Origin: Epiperipatus broadwayi
Taxonomy: Eukaryota; Onychophora; Udeonychophora; Euonychophora; Peripatidae
Direction of reading: 5' to 3'
NCBI GenBank assembly: GCA_028023455.1
Contig: JAQFVV010006274.1
Coordinates: forward strand, 5,210,001 to 5,274,000
Length of the DNA: 64,000 nt
Below the pieces are notes generated by a model, which worked only from the letters and a program-made list of their open reading frames with translations, searched no databases and had not been told where the DNA came from. Below, piece by piece: positions 24,721 to 33,960 of the stretch (its first letter is position 1; each line of letters starts with the position of its first letter). The position numbers were made by a program, and so were the translations under genes.

Positions 24721-25427
24721 ATATCGATAAATATAAATTACTGGGAAGAATATTAATTTTGACATTTTATGATAGCCTCACGCTTCTTGGAAATGATATA
24801 GATAATTGAGTTAAATTCCTATATTCAAACTTAGGTTAGTCACGCATTGTTAGTTTGTAGTAAATAATAACTATTCATGAAATAAATTGTTTTATTCTAA
24901 ATATGTCAATCCATGTTGTATAACTTGCATATTGTCATAATATTTTCTTAGCTTTATTTTGCTGGATTGTAACATAAGTCAACTTAAACACTATTTTATG
25001 TATACATAAGGTTTATTTATGTGAAATAAATTTTATAGCTGTTGCAGATTATTGCAAAGAGATAAATATAAGGATATATCTTGCTGATTTCAAAACAGCA
25101 TTGAAAATAAAATATATATTTATGTAGTATAATAGTTGTGAATTATTTGATCATTGCAAAAGGAAATTTTGGTATCCATTTCTGTGAGCATGAATAACCT
25201 AAATATTATGTAATAAGTCATTAATATTGCCGTGTTGGCATGGCACCTTGTATTTATACAATTATAAATTTTGCCAACCGGTAAGTTCATGTGTTAACAT
25301 AACTTACATTGAGTGAGATTCAAACGCAAGCAAATATTTAAAAGAGAGAAAATCATACTTTGCTTTGGCTTTCTGTTATACTTTGTATTATCAATTTACT
25401 AATAAAGATTTTTAGTCAATTCCAGGT

Positions 25428-25471
25428 GCAAAGAGAACAGATGGAAAGTGGCAAAAGAAGTAAAGGCATGG
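25428..25471 (+). other. Possible mini-exon in the leader
   Basis: A pyrimidine-rich AG (…TCAATTCCAG) precedes a 44-bp segment containing ATGGAAAGTGGCAAAAGAAG (coding MESGKRSKGM) and is followed by GTAATTTTT, a plausible donor. This would let a spliced mRNA start translation upstream of 25741. It rests only on the visible splice-like dinucleotides and one short frame, so it is weak. Confidence 0.2.
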
Positions 25472-25531
25472 TAATTTTTAAATATATTTTGTGTTATAGA
25501 ATTAATAGTTAATAATTTTATTATATATAGC

Positions 25532-25600
25532 TTAAATGATATAGGCAGATTCAAGTATAATATATAGCTTAAATGATACAGGCAGATTCAAGTAGTGAGA
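25532..25600 (+). repeat. Tandem duplication just upstream of the long ORF
   Basis: A 33-36-bp unit beginning ATAGCTTAAATGATA.AGGC and ending CAGATTCAAGTA appears twice in tandem (first copy near 25527-25557, second near 25563-25595). It lies in purine-rich leader sequence with no function that I can infer. Confidence 0.75.
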
Positions 25601-25740
25601 AGAGTAGGCATAAATAATAAAGTGGTTGGGCATCATATAAGTTGGGCAGGGCAGGAAGAAAGTAGTAGGTATGGTGGGAAAATGGTAGTATAGAGGCGAT
25701 TGAGGAAAAGGGATAGGCGAATAACCCATAGCAAATAATA

Positions 25741-26112
25741 ATGAGTCATAGAGTTAGCGATATCAGTAAAATGAAACAATATGAAATAAGTAGTGAAGAA
25801 TACGGATATGGAGATTCAGAAGAGATTAACAAATTAGAAGATGAGAATGGAAGCAGTAATGGGGAGTTGGAACAAGATTTTTTAGGGGATGCCAATTCAA
25901 TGGAGGTTCTAAGCCCAGAAATTACTTTCAAGGAGCCAGAGCTTTTATTGGGAGATATAAAGAAGAGACCAGAGGTCATCGACAATAACCAGTTATTTAT
26001 GATGATGCAGAGCTTATTAAAGGAACAGAAGAAACAAGCGGAAGAATCCCAGAAGACAGAAGGCCTATTAAAGGACCAAGCTGAAAAACAGAAGAAAGAA
26101 GCTGAAGAATGA
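25741..26112 (+). CDS. 5' segment of the long frame: acidic, coiled-coil, gag-like
   Basis: Codes for 123 residues. The start at 25741 is supported by a TAG in the same frame at 25729-25731. The first 80 residues are acidic and serine-rich (for example SSEEYGYGDSEEINKLEDEN). From about residue 85 the chain becomes a charged helix, QSLLKEQKKQAEESQ then TEGLLKDQAEKQKKEAEE, ending in TGA at 26110-26112. The next codons continue the same repeat (KKEAEESQ), so the stop falls inside a repeat unit and interrupts a once-longer protein. Coiled coils of this kind are common at the start of gag proteins in gypsy-like elements, but there is no capsid or zinc-knuckle motif. I call it gag-like by position only. 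Confidence 0.6.
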   Translation: MSHRVSDISKMKQYEISSEEYGYGDSEEINKLEDENGSSNGELEQDFLGDANSMEVLSPEITFKEPELLLGDIKKRPEVIDNNQLFMMMQSLLKEQKKQAEESQKTEGLLKDQAEKQKKEAEE

Positions 26113-26142
26113 AAGAAAGAAGCTGAAGAATCCCAGAAGAAG
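26113..26142 (+). other. Codons between the first TGA and the next Met
   Basis: This short stretch is in the same frame as both flanking coding segments and reads KKEAEESQKK, a further coiled-coil unit. It shows that the TGA at 26110-26112 is a point lesion or a readthrough codon, not the end of a gene. Confidence 0.8.
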
Positions 26143-28620
26143 ATGGAAGGTCTATTAAAGGACCAAGCTGAAAAGACTGAGGGCCTATTAAAGGACCAAA
26201 CTGAAAAGATGGAGAAAGAAGCTGAAGAACGGAAGAAAGAAGCTGAAGAATTCCAGAAGATGATCCAGGGTTTATTAGAAAGGCAAGCTGAAAAACATCA
26301 GAAGATGGAAGAATGGATGGAACAAACTCATGTAAAAGGATCACTTGCCGTCAAAGAGATGAAAGTAGAATATCCACAACAGAACGTGATAAAGCATGAG
26401 GATCAGTTAGGAGATTTCCAAGTAGTCCAAGGAGAAATTAGTGATCATCTTTATGAGCCAGATAATAAGGTTAAATATGAATATGAGATGTCTAACAATG
26501 AGATTAAGGACATGCTTCAAGGAACTCAGACAAAAATACAAATGGATTTTAAAGACTCTGAAAATAATGGTTTAAATATGAAAGGTCTGGATTCTTTTAT
26601 GACACAAAAATGTGAAACTGATTTGAACTATCAGGAAAATGCGATTAAAGAAACTGATAGAAATGCTATTAATGTTGAAACATTACCCAAAGATATAACT
26701 TTATGTGATGAAAATATTTCTCCTCAGGATTCCTTTTTGTCTGATGAAGAGCTTGATTCTAGTTATCTTTTGAAGGCAGAAGAAACAAACAGGATGGAAT
26801 CATCTGAATTGTATGTTCCAACGGAAGTCCAAAAAGATTTTTTATTGGAACATCAGTCTAAAAATGTTGAAAGGTTTATAGATCCACTCTATAATCCAGA
26901 TAATCAATCAAATTGTGAAACTTTGATTGATACCTCCATTAATAAATCTGTTACAGTTAGTCAGATTTATCAAAAAGAAGAAATTTCATTTGATTCTAAC
27001 ACAGTGCCTGATGAAAACCAAATTCAGCCATTTGTTTTGAATTCTTTCAGCAATGATAAGTCAACAAGATGTTTAGATTCTGCAATGAATTTGCATGAAG
27101 ATTTATCAATTAATGAAAAGAATGAACCTGAATCTTGTGTTAAAAATAGAGTTGCTGGAATAATGGATAGTGATAGAATTATTTTTCATGTTGAGAACAA
27201 GTTTGAAGATAGTTCTAGTGATATTCCATATTTAAATAATGCTTTGTTAAATGAATGTTGTAAAAATGTATTGACTGATAAACAGTTTGATAAAAGTAAT
27301 TGTAAAGTTCAAGCATTAGATAACAGAAATGAAGAGCTACCTTTTCACAAAAGTGATTCTTTTTTAACAGATAAAATTGAACTGGGTGTCTTTTTATCTG
27401 AATGTGCTGCAAAATCTTTTGAAAGTCTTAATAAAGAGTTTTCAAATAAAAATATAATGTTTGAAGAAACACATGACTGTTTATCAAAACAAACATTTTC
27501 TGAAAAGCAATGTTTAGGTTGTAGAAAAAGAAAACTCATGCCAAATGATTATTTTACTTTTACTGCTCAGAATTTTAAGAAAAGAAGGTGTAATAAGTTA
27601 AATACCATAACAGATGATATAAAAATGGCAACTTATTTAAATGGTTTTATCAAAGTTGATAAGAACATAAATATTTCAATAACTAATGATATGGAAGTGA
27701 CAACTGGTGTGAATATTGTTAAAACTGGCAGGAAATGTATGCAGAAAACTATCATCACTGATAAAGAAAATGATAAGGTTCCTCCGGACATTGTTAATGT
27801 TCAACATTGTCAATTGATATCTGAGAAAACTAGTAATTTTTATAAATTAGATAATCCTTCTATCAGAAATGATATGGAATTTGCTTCTTGCTTGTCTAAC
27901 AAAATTGGTGATGAAGCTAAATTAAATTATATTACTCATAATCATGAAAAGGATTCAATTGTGAATATTACTGAAATGGATTCTCAGAATAAGATGAATT
28001 TTAGTGATTCTTTAAGTAAAGATGATATGGAAATAACTACTTGTTTGCCTAATGTAGTTGATGCTAATGAGATGCAGATGGATTTGAACTATTTGGTGCA
28101 TGATAGTGGAAATACCATTGAAGTAGATTCTCTAGATGAAGTAAATGGAAGTAATATAGAAATAAATTCTCTTGGTTTGGGCGATATAATTGAAAAGCAA
28201 ATTGAAGTGAATTGTCATTTTGGGAAGATTGAGAAAAATCTAATCTCAAATATTAGTGAACCCCATGCTAAGAATATAAATTCTAATTGGGATATAGCAT
28301 CTACAATGAAAGCAGAAAATTATGTTAACAATTCATTCTCTGTGGATTCAAAATTGACTTTACTAAACACTAAGGAGATGGATGTTATAGTTACTAATAA
28401 TTTTGAAAAGAAATTTGATAGACATTCTTTGATCAGTAAACAAGAATCTGATTATTTTTCTAAATTCCAAGATATTGATATGAAAATAGCAGAGTGTATT
28501 GATGAAGTTTCTATAGGACAGACCCCTGTTAATAAGGCAATCAAAACTAAGATTATTCATGATAAAGAAAACTTTCGAATTCCTGTTAATAAATCTATCA
28601 AAACTGCTATAAATTCATGA
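26143..28620 (+). CDS. Long intronless ORF with MELT-like repeats (possible captured KNL1-like sequence)
   Basis: An 825-residue segment. Residues 1-70 are the end of the coiled coil (GLLKDQ, MEKEAEERKKEAEEF, MIQGLLERQ). The rest is long, apparently disordered, and rich in Asn, Asp, Glu, Ser and Met. A basic patch CRKRK...KKRRCNK lies near residues 458-480. Motifs of the form [D/N]-M-E-[V/I/F]-x-[S/T]-[C/G]-[L/V] recur with M at residues 517 (NDMEVTTGV), 578 (NDMEFASCL) and 629 (DDMEITTCL), with weaker relatives at 495 (DDIKMATYL) and 780 (DIDMKIAECI). DKEN occurs near 536 and 807. KNL1/Spc105 proteins carry arrays of M-[E/D]-[L/I/V/F]-[S/T] repeats that recruit Bub3-Bub1 at kinetochores. The resemblance is good but the motifs are short. 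No RWD domain and no clear SILK or RVSF motif is seen. It ends with TGA, after which the same frame continues. Confidence 0.65.
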   Translation: MEGLLKDQAEKTEGLLKDQTEKMEKEAEERKKEAEEFQKMIQGLLERQAEKHQKMEEWMEQTHVKGSLAVKEMKVEYPQQNVIKHEDQLGDFQVVQGEISDHLYEPDNKVKYEYEMSNNEIKDMLQGTQTKIQMDFKDSENNGLNMKGLDSFMTQKCETDLNYQENAIKETDRNAINVETLPKDITLCDENISPQDSFLSDEELDSSYLLKAEETNRMESSELYVPTEVQKDFLLEHQSKNVERFIDPLYNPDNQSNCETLIDTSINKSVTVSQIYQKEEISFDSNTVPDENQIQPFVLNSFSNDKSTRCLDSAMNLHEDLSINEKNEPESCVKNRVAGIMDSDRIIFHVENKFEDSSSDIPYLNNALLNECCKNVLTDKQFDKSNCKVQALDNRNEELPFHKSDSFLTDKIELGVFLSECAAKSFESLNKEFSNKNIMFEETHDCLSKQTFSEKQCLGCRKRKLMPNDYFTFTAQNFKKRRCNKLNTITDDIKMATYLNGFIKVDKNINISITNDMEVTTGVNIVKTGRKCMQKTIITDKENDKVPPDIVNVQHCQLISEKTSNFYKLDNPSIRNDMEFASCLSNKIGDEAKLNYITHNHEKDSIVNITEMDSQNKMNFSDSLSKDDMEITTCLPNVVDANEMQMDLNYLVHDSGNTIEVDSLDEVNGSNIEINSLGLGDIIEKQIEVNCHFGKIEKNLISNISEPHAKNINSNWDIASTMKAENYVNNSFSVDSKLTLLNTKEMDVIVTNNFEKKFDRHSLISKQESDYFSKFQDIDMKIAECIDEVSIGQTPVNKAIKTKIIHDKENFRIPVNKSIKTAINS

Positions 28621-28674
28621 AAATGCTTTACATTTATTTCTGCTATTGAAAAGTATGAAGAGGAAATTCATGAA

Positions 28675-29049
28675 ATGAATTTATTTAATGCTGAACATAT
28701 TGATTCTGCAACCAATAAGAATATCATCTTTAGTGGTAGTAATAATGTTTTTGAGATGGAGATGATTACAAACCCAATATTAGATAAACCTAAAATTTTT
28801 AGAAATATTAGTTATAGTGATACAGAGATTTTTAAATCCTTACTGGACAAGAGTACTTGTATTCATCAAAGATATAACCAGCAACATGATAGATTAAGAT
28901 TAGCCCACATAGCAAAAATTAGGGTAAGAAAGAGACATATTCCTCATCATAAAATTTGTGTAGATCAAGTATGGCTTAAGGTTCTTAAGTATAATAATGT
29001 TGCATGCCAATTAAAGTTGTATATACCACCCGACCCAGGGAAAGAATAG
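28675..29049 (+). CDS. 3' segment of the long frame, integrase C-terminus-like end
   Basis: Continues the frame of 25741-28620 after the TGA at 28618-28620; the codons between read through without another stop. The first half (…SGSNNVFEMEMITNPIL…) resembles the upstream Met/Asn-rich protein. From about residue 62 the character changes: QQHDRLRLAHIAKIRVRKRH then HHKICVDQVWLKVL. The R-x-x-x-H..KxxxDxVWLKV pattern resembles the region after the catalytic core of Ty3/gypsy integrases (the GD.VWL.. part of the GPY/F module). If so, this is the only pol remnant left and marks the right junction of foreign sequence. Integrase similarity is an inference from a short motif. Confidence 0.5.
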   Translation: MNLFNAEHIDSATNKNIIFSGSNNVFEMEMITNPILDKPKIFRNISYSDTEIFKSLLDKSTCIHQRYNQQHDRLRLAHIAKIRVRKRHIPHHKICVDQVWLKVLKYNNVACQLKLYIPPDPGKE

Positions 29050-29331
29050 TAAAGGGTATTTTGAGATAGATAGGACGGCATAATGAACCAGAACGGACCA
29101 TTGATTTCAAAAGGACTTGAGAGAATAGGGAGATCCCAATTAGTACATTATGATTAGAATTTTATGAAGTGAAGCATAGACAAAAGAGTAGTGGGGAATA
29201 GACAAACTAATTCATTATTAATAGGTTGACCATGTGTTTCTTTGCCACTTGGAATAATAATTTTTAAAGGTATAAGTAAAATCATTTTTTTTAACAATTT
29301 TTTTTTGTTTATTCCTCTAATTAGGGGAATG
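29050..29331 (+). other. 3' untranslated part and polypurine primer region
   Basis: Non-coding tail between the stop at 29047-29049 and the right LTR. The last bases, TTAGGGGAATG, act as the probable polypurine tract in front of the LTR start TGAAGTGG; the tract is short and interrupted by T. Confidence 0.5.
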
Positions 29332-32070
29332 TGAAGTGGTAAATCTGTAGTACATATTTAACTTCACTGCCTGATGACATTACATACCTTTAAAGTAGGG
29401 TTTGAACCTGTTTATATGTTTATTTGGTCATCTAGGAATGTTAAGACACACATATACACATATCACTTCCACCCTGTTTATTCAAAATGGTTATGCATAA
29501 CCAGTTGAATGAATTATTATTTTAGCTTAAGTATATTTTATTTCCAAGCTTGTAAATTCCCTTCACTTAGATAATTGTGTATGTGCGTATATGTATTACA
29601 GATATAAAAATAAATACAATTAATGTAGAGTTAAAGCAATGCCAGAAATTCTAAAAAGTATTATTACAATTTTAAAATGTTATTCTCATTTCAAGTCAAA
29701 CCAAAAATCATATTTTAAAGTTATTTGCAATTTTAAAAATACGTTTAAATAATCTGCTTTCTGGAACGTATTGTTTACATCTTCCAATATTGCTAAATTT
29801 CAAGTATAGGAGGAGCAGAAGTTCTAGGAATGCACGAAAGGAGTTCAAATCACTCTTCTCTCTGGTATTTGGGTAGAGAGTGGAAACAATATGAACTGTG
29901 AGTAAAAACAATTTGCCTCCCTGATCTTAAATCGTCTCTGTCCTGCCTTCTGCCATGCCATCGCTACTTGAGAACTGTTATGTTTAATTGTAAAGAATAT
30001 TGGAAGATGCCTACCATTATTTTATTAATATTGTGCCTTGCTAAACTTCGTATACGTTATTATAAGTGGCCACCATAACTTCTAAAGGTAATCCGTTTTG
30101 CCGAAGAATGAACTCTTAATTCTCCTCACTTCATTTCTTTCCTAAATCTTAATTGTAATCAGAATGTAATCTTTATTTATTTTATAACTGATTATAAACT
30201 TAATTATCGTTAAATTTGTGATTTTCTCTCTTAAGTTTTTAAGCTCATTCTTTGAAACGCTAAGCACAGAATTATGTACTGTAAATTTATTATTAGTTTT
30301 TTGTAAGTTTCACACTAATTATTTTATTTCATGCGGCAAAACTTATTTTAAATATATATCTTATTAAATTAGTTTTAGTGTGCTAATGTTTTAATCTAGC
30401 GAACTTATATTATTTCAATCATCATTCCGATATTTTGGAATATTTAAATAGTTTAAACATAAAATTTCTTATTGAACGCTGTTCGCTCGGTTAAATATTT
30501 TGAAATTATGGTTAATGGCGGATTGTTTAAAAATCATATCACTATCGATATTTAAATGCAATTTATGTTCTTTTAATAAATTTGATTATTAATATACTTT
30601 AATAACTATTTATTACTTATACACCATTAAGAGTTAAATTAATTATAATATATTGTCGTTTAGGAATACTTGGGCTTGTTAAATAGGAAAAATAATATTT
30701 TTCCCTCTTCTATATTCGACATCCTAAATTTATTAAAGTTATACGTACGATGCTGAGTGGGTTATCATTTTATCATGGCGTTACGCATGCTATTATTGCT
30801 TTATTTAAGCTTAAATTATTTCATTAGTCATTTAAAACTTAAGCCATATTGGCGTTGCTTACTTATGATAGCATTTTAAAGAATTATATTTTGCTTTATC
30901 ATATTTACTCATCCGAAATCCGGATTTTCTTCACGTAACTCGTATAGGAATGAGGTTGGGTATAACCGATCTCAGGATAAACATTAGAGTATTAAGGCTC
31001 TGCATGTGACACGTTGGAGGGCGTGCCATAGAATCCTTACAACTCATATTTTCGAATATCGCCTTGTGATAAATACAAGCGGAGTCATATATGTGATAAA
31101 GCCTTCCAGTCCAAAGATGGACATCTTCTCCATTTTAAACGCTGTCATAATAGTTAGCACTGCGAGTTCTTTTATATGTAGTTCTCATTTTATTTATAAG
31201 ACGTGGCGCAGTGATGTTTGTAAACTACTCATTTTTATAATTAGTTGAATATTTTAGGATTGTCACAGTAAAGCTAATTTAGGCTAACCCATTCATCATT
31301 TATACAGGCCCAAATATGCTCATAAACGATAAATTATTAACTATCATATTAAGAGTAAACCTCTCTTTAGAGATGAATTTGTAAACGTCCTTATCATTAC
31401 TTAAAGTAATGATCACCGCATTGATAACATTAATTTATTATTATACTATAATTCATTAGCATACTAAATCAGTAGCTTATATGCAAAGTAATAACCGCAT
31501 TAAATCTGTGCTATGTTTTCTAATGTAAATTAAATTGTTTATATTTGTTAAATTATTATGTTTTAATAATTACTCATGCGTTGTGTCTTACTGACTCTCA
31601 CTCATTGAATTCCATTAAATATTTATAATAATGTCAGTAATATTTAGAAGTTATAACTGATTACTTCAAATAGATATTTATCTCTGGGTTATTCTGTTCT
31701 TGCTCATTCTGGATGGATACTATTTTATAATTCATGTTTCTTTTGCAATGCTAGCTGTGTGCAATTCATTTAAAATTTATAAATTGTCCCTTCACATAAG
31801 ATATTTGATTGAGCCAAGTTTAAACATTATTTATTTATGCTAATTACCCTGTAGATCTCATGTTTCTCTGCTGTGTCTCTGGGACCAGAATGAATAAAAT
31901 TTCATGTTATCATCAGAAATGTTGTTTATAATGTTATAGTTTTAGAGAAGAGCAAATAGGGCAGAGTTCATGATTGCTCCTGACCTGTGTATCTCGGGCA
32001 TGAGTGGATTTAGGGTACTTTTGCTTAGATTCTAAACCTTGTTAAATGAACATACAATTTTACCGGTACA
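29332..32070 (+). repeat. 3' LTR
   Basis: Right long terminal repeat, about 2739 bp, TG at 29332 and CA at 32069-32070. It is nearly identical to 21047-23775, and the last shared bases are ACCGGTACA. The 4 bp that follow (ATAG) match those before the left LTR. The palindrome of the left LTR is conserved at 31393-31413. Confidence 0.92.
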
Positions 32071-32074
32071 ATAG

Positions 32075-32655
32075 TGCATATAAATGACCAAAAAAAAAAA
32101 AGAATTGACAAGAAATTTAATGTATGCATTTCTAATGCTTGAAAATAATTTACTTAGAAAAGAAATAAAATCCACAATAGGAATGAATAAATGCATTAAA
32201 TGATGTACTTACAGTCAAATCAATTACCCAAAATGGTAGTTCTTATTTTATATTTTGCATAATAACTAAAAACATGTTTTATTTGTAGAAAATTAAAATA
32301 ATACTTTAATAAGCTGAAAATAATTCACAGCAATAAGTATAATAAATAAAAACAACAATCAAATCAATGTAAAAGAGTATAAATATCTTAATAAAAAATA
32401 AATTTTAGATATAATAAAATATCTTTATCTAACAACAAAACATATATATGATAATATCTGTAATATAGTCATATAATCATAACACATAAAAATAACATAT
32501 AAAAGCTCTTTTCAGCAAATTTTAAATTGTTGCCCTTTTCAATATGTCTTAATTACAAAAATAATCTATATTGCATACATAGTGACATCTAATGGCTCTA
32601 TATAAAATTAACACAAGCCTATAATTACTCTTAAATATCTTTATAATAACAAATA
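32075..32655. other. AT-rich spacer
   Basis: No gene or repeat that I can support. It may contain the 3' untranslated end of the minus-strand Penelope-like element that follows. Confidence 0.4.
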
Positions 32656-33870
32656 TTATACAACCCTCCATTCATTTTTCATTATCCAATTATTAGTTAA
32701 ATTAATTGACGTTTTATAAATGTTCATACAATTATTTCTGTTATAATTAATGTAATTGGTTTCATATGTCTTCCTTCTATTAATTTCTTTAATATAATTT
32801 AATGGACTTATATTCTTAACACAATCTATTCTATGTCCATATTTTAAGTAGTGAACTGTCATTTCTTCTATTAGTAGCATTATTATGTTCTTTAGCTTTT
32901 CCTTCTAATTGTTTTGCTGTATGTCCATAATAAACCATATTGCAAACCTCACAAGTAATTTTATATACTATACCCTTTTTATATTTTATATTATCTTTTA
33001 TTTTATAATTCTCTACTAATATATCAAGATTTTTACTGTTTGACCATTCTATTTTAATATTTTTATCTATGTAATTTTTATTTTTTAAAAATGTATTATA
33101 AATTTTAGGAACATAAGAAAGTTTTACCCATTTTATACTTTCTAGTTCACTATTATTACTACCCAAATTATTTTGTTTATAATTAAAGAATATATTTCTA
33201 GTGCTTCTAGGGTTATATCCGTAACTAGTATAAAACTTTAAAAATTTCTTTTTTTGCAAAGTAGCCATCTTTCTATCTGTGTTATATTTATCATTTTTAT
33301 TTTTAAAATTTTTAATAACTGCCATTTTTTGTATCCACGCCTGTTGCAAATCCATAGAAATTATTTTCCTTAATTTATCTTCTTTAATGAAGTGTTTTAA
33401 TGTAATTATATTACTATCATCTATCTCTATATCTGAATACTTTATTTTAACATCAATTTCTATAATTGTAAATTTTATATTATCCATATTATTATTAAGT
33501 TCATTATAAGTTTTCGTTATAGCTCTTTTATTACCAATTATCAATATATCATCAACATATCTAAAATAATGTATTATATCTTGATTTTCTATTCTACTAT
33601 TAACAATTTTCATTTCCATTTGGTTTATGAATATTGATGATATTAAACACCTAATTTGCACACCCCATGACCCATCCCTTATGTATACTCCAATATTCAC
33701 TATTATATTTAAAATACAAACTATTATATATTAAAATTAAACCTTCTATAATATTAATTACCTCTATCATTAATATGCATATATAATTTCTGTATTAATA
33801 TTTCTATACTTTTTGTTCTTGGAATGCTAGGATACATCTTTTCAATATCCATTACAAATATACTTTGGTT
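32656..33870 (-). pseudogene. Second Penelope-like retroelement (RT plus GIY-YIG), 5'-truncated
   Basis: Read on the minus strand. A block FVMDIEKMYPSIPRTKS near 33790-33855 is RT motif A. The 289-residue frame at 32831-33700 follows, with FRYVDDILII (catalytic YVDD, residues 48-51) and then the thumb region. Its C-terminus is a GIY-YIG endonuclease starting GIVYKITCEVCNMVYYG (about residues 243-270). A last block in another frame at 32656-32880 (YGHRIDCVKNISPL) is the end of that endonuclease. At least one frameshift near 32850 and one near 33700-33780 break it. The motif before the RT palm (HKGWVMG with WSI) and the generally long Asn/Lys-rich text differ from the 0.6-2.7 kb copy, so this is a separate PLE lineage. 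Everything 5' of motif A is missing. Confidence 0.85.
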
Positions 33871-33960
33871 TCTATTCAATTTTATCATATTTAACTTATT
33901 TATAATAGTCTCTGTATTTTTAATGCAATTGATAAAAATATAATTGATGACAGTTACTTA

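Larger units (their letters stand above)
21047..32070 (+). mobile_element. 11-kb LTR retroelement with giant LTRs and no pol, carrying a foreign-looking ORF
   Basis: A complete-looking LTR element. Two direct repeats of about 2.73 kb start TGAAGTGG and end ACCGGTACA (TG...CA). They are flanked by the 4-bp duplication ATAG at 21043-21046 and 32071-32074, consistent with a Ty3/gypsy- or retrovirus-type integrase. An 18-nt primer-binding site for tRNA-Lys lies 23 nt inside the left LTR. A short G-rich AGGGGAATG precedes the right LTR as a probable polypurine primer. The interior (23776-29331) has no protease, RT or RNase H. It has a repeat-bearing leader and one long frame at 25741-29049 broken by two TGA codons. 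The two LTRs differ only at scattered positions, so the insertion is young. It resembles the large, coding-poor class called LARDs, but with captured sequence; proteins would have to come from a helper element. Confidence 0.9.

Noticed and set aside
25746-26344. Minus-strand open frames over the coiled-coil repeat
   Set aside because: Antisense shadows of the plus-strand repeat; Ser/Leu/Pro-rich mirror of Glu/Lys codons.
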